Positions 9,057 through 16,488 of a stretch of 34,402 bases of DNA are shown here, in pieces. The position numbers were made by a program, and so were the translations under genes. Source of the stretch: Pseudomonadota bacterium (GTDB lineage: Bacteria > Myxococcota_A > UBA9042 > GCA-2863065). The notes beneath the pieces are model-generated. The model made no database searches. It saw only the letters and a list, made by a program, of their open reading frames with translations, and was not told the origin of the DNA. The stretch lies in assembly GCA_005776585.1 (NCBI GenBank), contig SXOX01000132.1, positions 1-34,402 of the forward strand, in the 5' to 3' direction. Each line of letters opens with the position of its first letter. Positions within the stretch are counted from its first letter, which is position 1.

Positions 9057-10430
9057 TCACGCGCGAACTTGAAGAACGCGCCGCGTCAGCTCGTAAAGGG
9101 TTGCCAGTCCCCACCGAAAACCGAAGATCGGGATGCGCTCGTCGTGGCCGTGGAACATCGCTGCGAAGTTGAGGGTAGGGGGAAGCCAGATGGGGGCGAA
9201 CCCGTAGCATGGGACGCCGACCTCCGAGAAGGCGCGGGCGTCGGTAAAGCCGGTGAGCATGCTTGGGACGACAACAGCGGAGGGGTCCGCTTCTTCGACG
9301 ACGGTGCGGATCTGCGCGAGGATCGGGTGGTCCTGCTGCATCACGACGGCGGGGCCGGACGCGAGGATCTCGAGATCGTAGCGCCCCGGGACCCGCTGTC
9401 GGAGCTCGTTGATGAACCGGTCGATGTCGGTGCCCGGCAGAATTCGACAGTCAATGGTCAGGGAGGCCGTTCCCGGGATGACGTTGGCCTTGTCGCCGGC
9501 CTGCACCATGGTCGGCGCGATCGTGTCACGCAGCAGCGCGCGAAAGACCCGGGTCCGGTCCGGATCGCGCACGAGCTTGTCGAGGACGAAGTCAGAGAGG
9601 AGCGGCGAGCCGATGGCGCGAAAGATGGACGCCTTGGGGAAGCCCAAGACGTCCGCGATGCCCTGGATGAAGCCGATGGCTGGAGCGGTCGCCCGAAAGG
9701 GAAACGGCTGCGCGGCGAAGACCTGGACGAGGCGCGCGAGCTCGATGAGGGCGGAGTCCTCCCGCGGCATGGAGCCGTGTCCCGGCTGACCGTGGATGGT
9801 CAGCCGAAGCCAGACGAAACCCTTCTCAGCGACCTGGACCGGATACACGCGGTGGCCGTCGACCCACGTCGTGAATCCGCCGACCTCGGTCAGTGCAGCG
9901 CTCGCCGCGAGCCACTCCGGCCGCTCACGCGCCACAGCGAGGCTGCCAAGCGCGCATCCGGCCTCCTCGTCGGCGACCAAGAGCAGCGAAAGTGGACGCG
10001 CCAGCCGCGCGCGCGTCCGGGCGAGATGACGCAGGACGGCCAATCCATAGGCGGCCATGTGCTTCATGTCGATGGTCCCCCGACCCCAGATACACCCCTC
10101 GTCCTCGACCGCGGCGAAGGGAGGGTGCCGCCACTTGGAGGCGTCGGCGGGGACGACGTCGAGGTGGGCCGACAGCGCGAGGCCGTCGCGGGTGCCGGGC
10201 CCGAGCCGCGCGAGGATGCTTCGCCTGCCGGGCGCGGGCTCGAAATGCTCGACCGCGATCCCGACCTCGGCTAGGCGGCGCTCCGCGTACTCGGCCGCAA
10301 GGACCTCGTTGCCCGGTGGGTTGGTCGTGTCGATGCGAATCAGGTCCCGAAGAAGGGAGATGCCGTCGTCGAGGAGTTCCGAAGGGGTCCCAAAAGGGAT
10401 CGGCGGGGCCGTGTCGTTCAGGGTCATCAT
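9057..10430 (-). CDS. M20-family metallopeptidase (carboxypeptidase/deacylase type)
   Basis: This 457-residue cytoplasmic-looking protein has the full zinc-site pattern of the M20/ArgE/DapE group. SAHLDV gives His89 and Asp91; GRGTIDMKH gives the bridging Asp121; DEEAG (154-158) gives the catalytic Glu and a metal ligand; TEVGG follows at 181-185; and FHGHDERIP near the C-end supplies the last His (427). The dimerisation lid (about 205-330) includes GQPGHGS. The overall layout resembles PM20D1/carboxypeptidase S-type members rather than strict DapE, so an N-acyl amino acid or dipeptide substrate is possible but not proven. It is last in a five-gene operon, 3 nt after the GNAT stop. A second in-frame ATG immediately follows the first. 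Confidence 0.9.
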   Translation of the reverse strand: MMTLNDTAPPIPFGTPSELLDDGISLLRDLIRIDTTNPPGNEVLAAEYAERRLAEVGIAVEHFEPAPGRRSILARLGPGTRDGLALSAHLDVVPADASKWRHPPFAAVEDEGCIWGRGTIDMKHMAAYGLAVLRHLARTRARLARPLSLLLVADEEAGCALGSLAVARERPEWLAASAALTEVGGFTTWVDGHRVYPVQVAEKGFVWLRLTIHGQPGHGSMPREDSALIELARLVQVFAAQPFPFRATAPAIGFIQGIADVLGFPKASIFRAIGSPLLSDFVLDKLVRDPDRTRVFRALLRDTIAPTMVQAGDKANVIPGTASLTIDCRILPGTDIDRFINELRQRVPGRYDLEILASGPAVVMQQDHPILAQIRTVVEEADPSAVVVPSMLTGFTDARAFSEVGVPCYGFAPIWLPPTLNFAAMFHGHDERIPIFGFRWGLATLYELTRRVLQVRA

Positions 10431-10433
10431 CGT

Positions 10434-10901
10434 CTAGTCGTCTCCACGGGGCGGTCCCAACTGACGGCGCATGTGCCGATGAGGAAGTCCGACTTCGACG
10501 TACGGCTCGCCAAAGGTGGCGTATCCGAGGCGCTCGTAGAAGCCAATGGCGTCGGCCCGAGCGTGTAGGGTCACCTCGCGGACGCCTCGGGCAACGACGA
10601 TGGACTCGAGCTCCACGACGAGCTGGCGGCCCAGGCCTGTGCGTTGGTGGAGCGGATCGACGGCCATCTGGAAGAGGCGCCCGCCACAACGCCCGTCGGG
10701 GTGGAACAAGACGCAGCCGACGACCTCCGACCCCGCACAGGCGACGAGGTGCAGGCTCTGGTCCTCGAACGGAAAGACGACGGTCGACCGCGCCATGCCG
10801 AGAGGCAGTCGCAGGACGCGGTAGCGGAGCTCCAACTCGCGCTCGTAGAGGTCGCCGGCGAGGCGCCCCGCGACGGGTTCGAGGAGGTGGTGCGTGATCA
10901 T
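10434..10901 (-). CDS. GNAT-family N-acetyltransferase
   Basis: This 155-residue single-domain protein has the acetyl-CoA binding motif A, QMAVDPLHQRTGLGRQLV (78-95, with Q/RxxGxG at 86-91), and the late motif FYERLGYATFGEPY (121-134). Substrate is not predictable; small-molecule or protein N-acetylation are both possible. Its ATG overlaps the stop of rlmL by 4 nt (ATGA), so translation is probably coupled. The M20 gene begins 3 nt after its stop. Confidence 0.88.
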   Translation of the reverse strand: MITHHLLEPVAGRLAGDLYERELELRYRVLRLPLGMARSTVVFPFEDQSLHLVACAGSEVVGCVLFHPDGRCGGRLFQMAVDPLHQRTGLGRQLVVELESIVVARGVREVTLHARADAIGFYERLGYATFGEPYVEVGLPHRHMRRQLGPPRGDD

Positions 10902-12070
10902 GGGCTTGGGCGATGTCCGGTCCAGAGGTCGAGTTGCAGGAGCCTGACCTCGATCGGTCCATTATAGAGCGGAAAGCGGCGGGTCGGCGAGAGGCCCAGG
11001 GCACGTTCGAGCGCGCGGTCGGGACAGAGGACGAACGCCGACGAGCCGGAGAAGCGCTGCTTGAGGGTGTCGCCAAGCGTGCTCCAGGTGCGCTCGACGG
11101 CGTCTTCGGCCTCGAGTCGCACGCCGTAGGGCGGATTCGTGATGAGGATGACGCGGTCAGCGTCGGACGTGACCGTGGCCACATCGGCCACCGAGAAGTC
11201 GATGCTCGTCAGCACTCCGGCCAACCGCGCGTTGTCGCGGGCTACGCGAATCGCGCGAGGATCGCGGTCGCTGGCTCGGATCCGGGCGGGCGCGGGACGC
11301 TCCTCGGCGCGGCAGGCAGCGACCTCGTCGTCGAAGGCGCGCCGATCGAACGACGAAAGACGCGTCAGAGAAAAACCAGGCGTGCCCGGAGCGAGCCGTT
11401 GCAGTCCGGGGGCGATCCGCCGCGCACGGAGCGCCGCTTCGATGGCGATGGTCCCCGAGCCGCACATCGGATCCAGGAAGGGCGTCGCGCCGTCCACGCC
11501 TGCGAGAGCCACGAGCCCCGCCGCGAGCGTCTCGCGCAGTGGCGCCTCGCGGGCCTGGGCGCGATAGCCGCGCAGGTGGAGGCGCGCCCCCGACGTGTCG
11601 AGGCTGACCATCACGTCGCGACCCCGGAGGCGCACGTCGATCACGACGTCGGGTCGCTCGAGGTCGACCGACGGGCGCCGCCCCGTGACGCGACGAAAGC
11701 GATCGCAGACCGCGTCCTTGCAAAGCTGGGCGGTGAAGACCGTGTTCGTCAGCGCGGGCGTGACACCGTGGGCGGCGATCGCCAGCGTGCGGGTGACGGG
11801 AAACCACTCCTCCCACGGGAGGCTGACGATCAGGTCGTAGAGCGGATCGCGACCCTCGACGGTCGCGGAGGCGACCGAGACGAGCACGCGGTTGGCGACA
11901 CGACAGCGCAAGTTGCAGCGCCAGATCGTCCGCCAGTCGGCGCGAAAGTCGACGCCGCGGGCGGCTGTGCGCGCATCGGTGACGCCCAGCGCGTGGAGCT
12001 CGGCGAGGACGACCGCCTCGAGACCGGCGTCGCATGACGCGTGCGCACGAAGCGGCTTGGGTTCCGTCAC
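10898..12070 (-). CDS. rlmL: 23S rRNA m2G methyltransferase RlmL-type (THUMP + N6-MTase fold)
   Basis: A 390-residue enzyme of the RlmL/YcbY N-half family, which methylates the 2-amino group of a 23S rRNA guanine (G2445 in E. coli) using SAM. A THUMP RNA-binding region (about 45-155) is followed by LHLRGYR (164-170), the SAM motif DPMCGSGT (200-207) and the catalytic NPPYG (312-316). I place the start at GTG 12070, whose GTGA overlaps the stop of rlmK. The frame stays open to 12382, but that extension is low-complexity read-through over rlmK, and residue 1 at 12070 matches the family's usual length. It lacks the RlmK half found fused to it in E. coli. Confidence 0.88.
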   Translation of the reverse strand: MTEPKPLRAHASCDAGLEAVVLAELHALGVTDARTAARGVDFRADWRTIWRCNLRCRVANRVLVSVASATVEGRDPLYDLIVSLPWEEWFPVTRTLAIAAHGVTPALTNTVFTAQLCKDAVCDRFRRVTGRRPSVDLERPDVVIDVRLRGRDVMVSLDTSGARLHLRGYRAQAREAPLRETLAAGLVALAGVDGATPFLDPMCGSGTIAIEAALRARRIAPGLQRLAPGTPGFSLTRLSSFDRRAFDDEVAACRAEERPAPARIRASDRDPRAIRVARDNARLAGVLTSIDFSVADVATVTSDADRVILITNPPYGVRLEAEDAVERTWSTLGDTLKQRFSGSSAFVLCPDRALERALGLSPTRRFPLYNGPIEVRLLQLDLWTGHRPSP

Positions 12071-13077
12071 GCGTTCACGGTTCGGGTGATGCGCCAGCAG
12101 CGGTGGATATGCCGGTCTCGCATGTCGGGCGGCAGGCTGTCGGGCGTCAGCTCCACGAAGTGGCCCAGGCTCAGGGATTCGGGGCGCATGCGAAAACGCC
12201 GATGATTCGTCGAGAAGTAGAGGACGCCGCCAGGGGCGAGCCGAGTGAGCGTGTCGCTCAGGAGCGTGGTCTGGTCGCGGAGGACGTCGAAGGTGGCCTC
12301 CATGGACGCGCTGCGGGAGAACGTCGGGGGGTCCAACACGATGAGATCGAACTGACCCCGGCCCTGGTCCGAGGCGAGCCACTCACAGACGTCGGCGCGC
12401 AGCCACGTGTGTCGGGGGCCGGTCAGTGCGTTCAAGGCCAAGTTCTCGCGCGCCCAGTCGAGGTAGGTGTTGGAGAGATCGATTGACATCGTGTGAGCCG
12501 CGCCGCCGGCGGCCGCATGCACCGTGAAGGCGCCGGTGTAACAGAAGAGGTTGAGGACGCGGCGCCCGGTCGCCTCGTGGCGGACCCGGCCGCGCGTCGT
12601 GCGATGATCCAGGAACAGCCCGGTGTCGAGATAATCGGACAGGTTGACTCGAAAGGTCAGCCCGTGCTCGTGGACGAGGTGCCACACAGCGGCGTCTGCC
12701 GTGCGCTCGTACTGGCTGCCCTCCCGCTGGCGCCGGTGATGCTTCAAGAACAGCTCCGTCGGCGCGAGCGCGAGCGCCTCGGCGGCCGCGGACGCCAGTC
12801 GCGCGGTCCACGAGGCGATCTGGGAGGGTGGCGTCGGATCGTCCGGGAGCGGCTCGCTGCGATCGGAGACATGAAGGCGGCCCGCGTACCAGTCCACGAC
12901 GACCGGAATCTCGGGGATGTCGCCGTCGTAGACGCGGAAGCAGTCGGTCGGTTCTCGCCGCGCCCACGGTTGCAGGCGGCGGAAGTTCTTGCGCACGCGA
13001 TTGGCCAGCATCGGCGCCAGCTCGTCGGCGCGAGACCACCGGCGCCCGGCCGCGCCGCGCGCCGTCTCACCGGGCAC
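12067..13077 (-). CDS. rlmK: 23S rRNA m7G methyltransferase RlmK-type (stand-alone)
   Basis: This matches the C-terminal half of E. coli RlmKL, which makes m7G2069 in 23S rRNA. Markers are MLANRVRKNFRRLQPWARR (23-41), DCFRVYDGDIPEIPVVVD (45-62), a DTGLFLDHR loop (151-159), SAM motif I LNLFCYTGAFTVHAA (175-189) and LDPPTFSRS (248-256). The start is uncertain. GTG 13077 gives 336 residues, keeps the helix before MLANR and overlaps the upstream stop by 11 nt; ATG 13011 would give 314 residues. Neither has a strong ribosome site. Sequence further upstream in this frame overlaps the FGE-fold gene and is not coding. The stop overlaps rlmL by 4 nt. Confidence 0.85.
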   Translation of the reverse strand: MPGETARGAAGRRWSRADELAPMLANRVRKNFRRLQPWARREPTDCFRVYDGDIPEIPVVVDWYAGRLHVSDRSEPLPDDPTPPSQIASWTARLASAAAEALALAPTELFLKHHRRQREGSQYERTADAAVWHLVHEHGLTFRVNLSDYLDTGLFLDHRTTRGRVRHEATGRRVLNLFCYTGAFTVHAAAGGAAHTMSIDLSNTYLDWARENLALNALTGPRHTWLRADVCEWLASDQGRGQFDLIVLDPPTFSRSASMEATFDVLRDQTTLLSDTLTRLAPGGVLYFSTNHRRFRMRPESLSLGHFVELTPDSLPPDMRDRHIHRCWRITRTVNA

Positions 13078-13666
13078 AGCGAAACCCGATCCCGGCCGAG
13101 ATGCGATCGGCGGGCTCCGTGAGCCGATCTTCGAGGTGGACCGACTCGGACCCCCAAAAACCTCCACGCAGCGCGCCATTGGCACACCACTCCCAGACGT
13201 TGCCGAGGAGATCGACGTGCCCATACGGCCCGGCCCCTCGCGTCGACATCGAGAGCGAACCCACCGACGCCGGACCGCGCCGAACGGTCCGCCGGTAATG
13301 GACGCGACCCTCGTCCGGATCGTCCGTTCCCCACGGAAACGGCGCGTCATGGGACGGCCCTCGGGCGGCACGAAGCCACTCGGCCTCGGTCGGGAGGCGC
13401 TTTCGGGCCCAGCGACAAAACGCGCGCGCGTGGGCCAGGGTGATGCCAACGACGGGCTGTTGGGGGTCGTCGAAGCCGGGACGGCGCAACCACGGCGGAC
13501 GCGGCGCGCCGGTGGCCCAGACGAACGCGTCCCACTCGGCGTTGGTGACGGGCCGAACGTCGAGCAGGAAGCCCATGACCCATCGCCATTGCCCGTCGAC
13601 GCGAACGAGGCCGCCCGGGACGGCACCCATCGGAGCGTCGACCGCCTCGGGTCGAAAGCGGGACAT
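13067..13666 (-). CDS. FGE/SUMF1-fold protein lacking the catalytic Cys pair
   Basis: A compact 199-residue member of the formylglycine-generating-enzyme (FGE-sulfatase, DUF323) superfamily. Visible family motifs are LDVRPVTNAEWDAFV (35-49), PVVGITLAHARAFCRWA (71-87), RLPTEAEWLRAARG (90-103), PFPWG (109-113), GNVWEWC (155-161), RGG (167-169) and the closing GIGFRCAR (192-199). Between RGGFW and GFRC, where genuine FGE carries its two copper-binding cysteines, there are none. It is therefore unlikely to activate sulfatases and may bind a ligand or nucleic-acid enzyme partner. ATG 13666 is chosen because the motifs begin right after it and a candidate promoter lies 30-60 nt upstream. It heads the operon. 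Confidence 0.8.
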   Translation of the reverse strand: MSRFRPEAVDAPMGAVPGGLVRVDGQWRWVMGFLLDVRPVTNAEWDAFVWATGAPRPPWLRRPGFDDPQQPVVGITLAHARAFCRWARKRLPTEAEWLRAARGPSHDAPFPWGTDDPDEGRVHYRRTVRRGPASVGSLSMSTRGAGPYGHVDLLGNVWEWCANGALRGGFWGSESVHLEDRLTEPADRISAGIGFRCAR

Positions 13667-13696
13667 GAACCTGAGCCAAGCGCCTGCCACGGGCGG

Positions 13697-13725
13697 ACTG
13701 TAGGCAGCCCACGCGTTCGCGGCAA
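13697..13725 (-). promoter_or_regulatory. Candidate promoter of the FGE-rlmK-rlmL-GNAT-M20 operon
   Basis: On the minus strand TTGCCG (13720-13725, 4/6) is followed after 17 nt by TACAGT (13697-13702, 4/6). Transcription would start near 13690, about 24 nt before the ATG at 13666. Spacing and position fit well; the hexamers are imperfect. Confidence 0.45.
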
Positions 13726-13753
13726 GCTTTCGGTGACCTTCCCGGTCTCGTGC

Positions 13754-13759
13754 TATACG
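13754..13759 (+). promoter_or_regulatory. Possible -10 box just before the Tat-exported hydrolase
   Basis: TATACG lies 7 nt before the GTG start at 13766, which would place transcription start at or next to the start codon (a leaderless message). No good -35 hexamer is present at the right spacing, so this is weak. Confidence 0.22.
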
Positions 13760-13765
13760 GTCGCC

Positions 13766-14665
13766 GTGTCGATCGACGTGACGCACTCCCGGCGCGTGTG
13801 GCTACAGCGGGCGATCCTGGCAGCGACCTCCATTGCTGGTCCCGTCTGGGCCGCCAAGACGTCTGGGCTCGTCCGAAAGCGTGACATTGGCAAAAATGGC
13901 ACAACGTTGTTCGCGTCGCTGCCGTCAGCGCCGTTTCCGTGTCCTGGGTCACGGCACCGGGATGACACGGTCATCCTATTCTTGCCACGACGGCTGCGCA
14001 CCGTAACGCAGCTCGACATCGTCATGCACTTCCATGGGCACTTTACGACGGCTGCTGCGGCGCTCACGGAGTATCGGCTCGCGGAGCAGCTCGTGACGAG
14101 TGGGCGTGATGCCGTCTTGGTGGTGCCGCAAGGGCCCGTCCGAGCACCCGAGTCGAGCGGCGGAAAGCTGGAGCGACCTCGCGGCCTCGAGCGGCTGCAC
14201 GCGGAGGTCACTCGGCTCGTGGCCGCCGAGCTGGCGCGACCAGCGCTCGTGCCGGGCAAGGTGGTGCTCTCGGCACATTCGGGCGGCTACCAGCCCGCAG
14301 CGGGATGTCTGGCACACGGTGGCGCGCGCGTTACGGACGTCATCTTGCTCGATGCGCTGTATGGATTCTCGAGCACGTTCTCTCGGTGGGTCTCCGGCAA
14401 ACCGGAGGGCGATCTGCCACGGCGCAGGCTCGTGTCGTTCTACGCAGCGGCCAAGGTGGCGAGCTGGACCCAACGCCTGCTGGGCGAGCTCCGGCGCGGT
14501 GGCGTGGTCGTGGATCAGGTGGGCACGGATGCCGACGTCACCGACGCGCTCTTGGCCAAGACGCGCGCGCTGCTCGCCAAGACTCGGGTCCCGCACGGGG
14601 AGCTGCCGGTGCGCGACGACCTCTTGGCGCGCCTGTTGCGGACATCCGCCCTCGGAAGCGTGTAG
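13766..14665 (+). CDS. Tat-exported alpha/beta-hydrolase-like protein
   Basis: The only plus-strand gene. GTG 13766 opens 299 residues beginning with a twin-arginine signal: SRRVWLQ at 8-14, a hydrophobic stretch, and a likely cleavage site after PVWA (about residue 29). The mature part has an oxyanion-type HFHGH (88-92), the strand VLVVPQG, then KVVLSAHSGGY (165-175) with Ser172 in the nucleophile elbow, and ILLDALYG (193-200). Together these suggest a serine esterase/lipase-like alpha/beta-hydrolase, folded before export. The catalytic His is not assignable by eye and the substrate is unknown. A later GTG (13778) would still keep the Tat motif. It is divergent from the FGE operon and convergent with the SpoU gene. 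Confidence 0.72.
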   Translation: MSIDVTHSRRVWLQRAILAATSIAGPVWAAKTSGLVRKRDIGKNGTTLFASLPSAPFPCPGSRHRDDTVILFLPRRLRTVTQLDIVMHFHGHFTTAAAALTEYRLAEQLVTSGRDAVLVVPQGPVRAPESSGGKLERPRGLERLHAEVTRLVAAELARPALVPGKVVLSAHSGGYQPAAGCLAHGGARVTDVILLDALYGFSSTFSRWVSGKPEGDLPRRRLVSFYAAAKVASWTQRLLGELRRGGVVVDQVGTDADVTDALLAKTRALLAKTRVPHGELPVRDDLLARLLRTSALGSV

Positions 14666-14669
14666 TCGC

Positions 14670-14706
14670 CCGTCCTCTGAACGCAGTGCGGCGGAATAGA
14701 GGACGG
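14670..14706. terminator. Bidirectional terminator-like inverted repeat
   Basis: CCGTCCTCT (14670-14678) and AGAGGACGG (14698-14706) are perfect 9-bp complements around a 19-nt loop. The repeat fills almost exactly the 42-nt gap between the convergent stops of the hydrolase (14665) and the SpoU gene (14708), so it can serve both. There is no clear T-tract on either side. Confidence 0.6.
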
Positions 14707-14707
14707 A

Positions 14708-15448
14708 CTATGTCCCAGCGGCCGCGAGGCGGCGCAGCTGCGCGATGACGACGGCTGCGGCGTTGGAGACGTTCAGGCTCTCGATGACCCCAGCACCGGG
14801 GATCGCCACGACCGCGTCACACGACGCGAATGCGCGCGGCGACAGGCCGGGACCCTCAGCCCCGAAGAGCACGACGCACTCCGGCGAGACCAACGGATCA
14901 TAGAGCGAGAGATCGCCACGCCCCGAGGTCCCGACCACCGCGAGGCCCTCGCGATGCAAGCGTTCGAGTGACTGCGCGAGATCGCGCACCGGCACGACGT
15001 CGACGACCTCGCACGCTCCCTCGGCGATGCGAATCGTCGCGCTCGGGAGCCGACCGGTGCCCTCGACGAGCACGGTGTCCACGCCGAAGAAGCCGGCGAC
15101 ACGCAGCAAGGCACCGACGTTGTGCGGATTGCTCACTTCCTCGAGCGCGACGAGCGGGCGCGCCCGCGTGGCGAGGCCGGCGAGCAGCGCGTCGAAGGAG
15201 AGCACGGGCCGCTCCTCGGCGAGCAGGCAGATCCCCTCGTGGTGCACCGTCTGGCTCACGCGCTCGATCTCGGCGGCATCCGTCACGTGATACGCACGCC
15301 GGGAGCGCGCAAGGAAGCGCAGCAGCTCGCCGTGCAGGGGGACGGCCTCCTCGACGAGCCACGCGCGCAGGATGGCGTCGGGTCGAGAGCGAAAGACGGC
15401 ATGCGCCGCGTGAGTTCCGCAGATGCGGGCTTCCGGTCGGCCGCTCAC
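14708..15448 (-). CDS. SpoU/TrmH-family RNA 2'-O-ribose methyltransferase
   Basis: A 246-residue SPOUT enzyme that would transfer a methyl from SAM to a ribose 2'-OH in rRNA or tRNA. An N-terminal substrate-binding domain (ICGTHAAHAVFRSRPDAI, 9-26; HHEGICLL, 69-76) precedes the knot domain with motif 1 NPHNVGALLR (107-116), motif 2 VVLFGAEGPGLS (192-203) and motif 3 IPGAGVIESLNVSNA (216-230). The N-domain resembles E. coli YfiF and RlmB; the target nucleotide cannot be read from sequence. The start is GTG 15448, forming a GTGA overlap with the rlmM stop. The same frame is open to 15685, but that extension lies over rlmM. Confidence 0.88.
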   Translation of the reverse strand: MSGRPEARICGTHAAHAVFRSRPDAILRAWLVEEAVPLHGELLRFLARSRRAYHVTDAAEIERVSQTVHHEGICLLAEERPVLSFDALLAGLATRARPLVALEEVSNPHNVGALLRVAGFFGVDTVLVEGTGRLPSATIRIAEGACEVVDVVPVRDLAQSLERLHREGLAVVGTSGRGDLSLYDPLVSPECVVLFGAEGPGLSPRAFASCDAVVAIPGAGVIESLNVSNAAAVVIAQLRRLAAAGT

Positions 15449-16488
15449 ACGCCCTCCGGCGATAGGGAGGCGAGCACGGTGACCTCGTTCTTGTCGTGGT
15501 AGAGGTGCTTCACGCGCCGATATCCATACCCTGACTCCGCGAGGATCGCGAGGGGCTCCTGTGCCCGCCCATAGTCCAGTTCGCCCTTGAACTTGAGGTG
15601 AAGGACGAGCCTCCGGGTGCGTCGAGACGCGGTCCACTCCGACAACAGCGCAAGGGAGCGGTCCGGGGCGGCGATCACATCGCACACGAGCCAGTCCACA
15701 GGCTCCGGGGGATGAAAGCGAAAGGCGTCCCGGACGGTGTGAGCGACGCTCGGGTGCGCCATGAGCTCTGGCGCCAGTGGCGCCCGGTCCACCGAGATCA
15801 CGCGCATCCCGTGCTGAACCGCGACGTGTGTCCAGCCGCCGGGGGACGCGCCGAGATCGACGGCCACCTCGCCTGCGCGCGGCGGGCGGTCCATCCAGGC
15901 AAACGCCTCGGCGAGCTTCAGGTACGCGGTCGATGGCGCCGTTCGGTCAATCGGCACGGAAGCGCGCCCGGCGGGAAAGCGCACCGGCCAGCCGGCGCCA
16001 ATCGGGGGACTTGGCGCGCCCGTGGTGTCCACCGAGAGCCAGGCCACGCTCGGCTCGGCGAGCAAGACCTGGATGAGGACGCCCCCGGGGCCAATCGTGA
16101 GGCGCCGATGGAGCCGGCGGCGGCGAAATCGCAGCCGCTCGGTCAGCGTCCGCTCGAGCAGCGTGGCGCGCGACGACAGAGCCGGCATCTCGCGATGGTC
16201 CACGTCCCCGACGAAGACGTGCAGCGTCAGCGGCACCTCGAGCTGATCGGCGCGCGCGATGAGCTCGGTCGCCACGGCGTCGGCGAGGCGCTCGACGCTC
16301 GGCTCGCAGACCGCAATGGCCTCCGGGAGGACCTGGCGCGCAAAGACGTAGTCCGTCTCAGTCAGCGGCCGCGGCTCCATCGCCACGAGCCCCGTGCTCA
16401 CGGTATGACCGCGCCCGGCCTCAGCGAGGAGCGCGGTCTCAAAACCAGGAGAGGTGAGGAAGAGGTCGAGGCTCAGGGCGCGCGGCAC
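15445..16488 (-). CDS. rlmM: 23S rRNA 2'-O-ribose methyltransferase RlmM-type
   Basis: A 347-residue FtsJ/RrmJ-fold enzyme of the RlmM (YgdE) family, which methylates C2498 of 23S rRNA in E. coli. A THUMP-like N-half with LFLTSPGFE (9-17) is followed by the SAM site DLGASPGGWT (211-220). The catalytic K-D-K-E set can be placed: Lys191 (AYLKLAEA), Asp270 (VCDVI), Lys299 (HLKFKG) and Glu335 (KNEVTV). The start is GTG 16488, overlapping the last five codons and stop of giant A by 16 nt. No later start keeps the conserved N-terminus. It probably relies on transcription reading through from giant A or on a promoter inside that gene. Confidence 0.88.
   Translation of the reverse strand: MPRALSLDLFLTSPGFETALLAEAGRGHTVSTGLVAMEPRPLTETDYVFARQVLPEAIAVCEPSVERLADAVATELIARADQLEVPLTLHVFVGDVDHREMPALSSRATLLERTLTERLRFRRRRLHRRLTIGPGGVLIQVLLAEPSVAWLSVDTTGAPSPPIGAGWPVRFPAGRASVPIDRTAPSTAYLKLAEAFAWMDRPPRAGEVAVDLGASPGGWTHVAVQHGMRVISVDRAPLAPELMAHPSVAHTVRDAFRFHPPEPVDWLVCDVIAAPDRSLALLSEWTASRRTRRLVLHLKFKGELDYGRAQEPLAILAESGYGYRRVKHLYHDKNEVTVLASLSPEGV

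Noticed and set aside
12071..12382. N-terminal extension of the rlmL frame
   Set aside because: It lies wholly over rlmK in another frame, is Pro/Arg low complexity, and the GTG at 12070 gives the normal family length.
13078..13725. N-terminal extension of the rlmK frame
   Set aside because: It overlaps the FGE-fold gene, which has the conserved motifs in its own frame; the extension is Ser/Arg/Pro low complexity.
12989..13765. N-terminal extension of the Tat-exported hydrolase frame
   Set aside because: It is antisense to rlmK and the FGE gene; the Tat signal directly after GTG 13766 marks the real start.
15449..15685. N-terminal extension of the SpoU frame
   Set aside because: It overlaps the 3' end of rlmM; the 4-nt GTGA overlap and the substrate-binding domain start fix the start at 15448.
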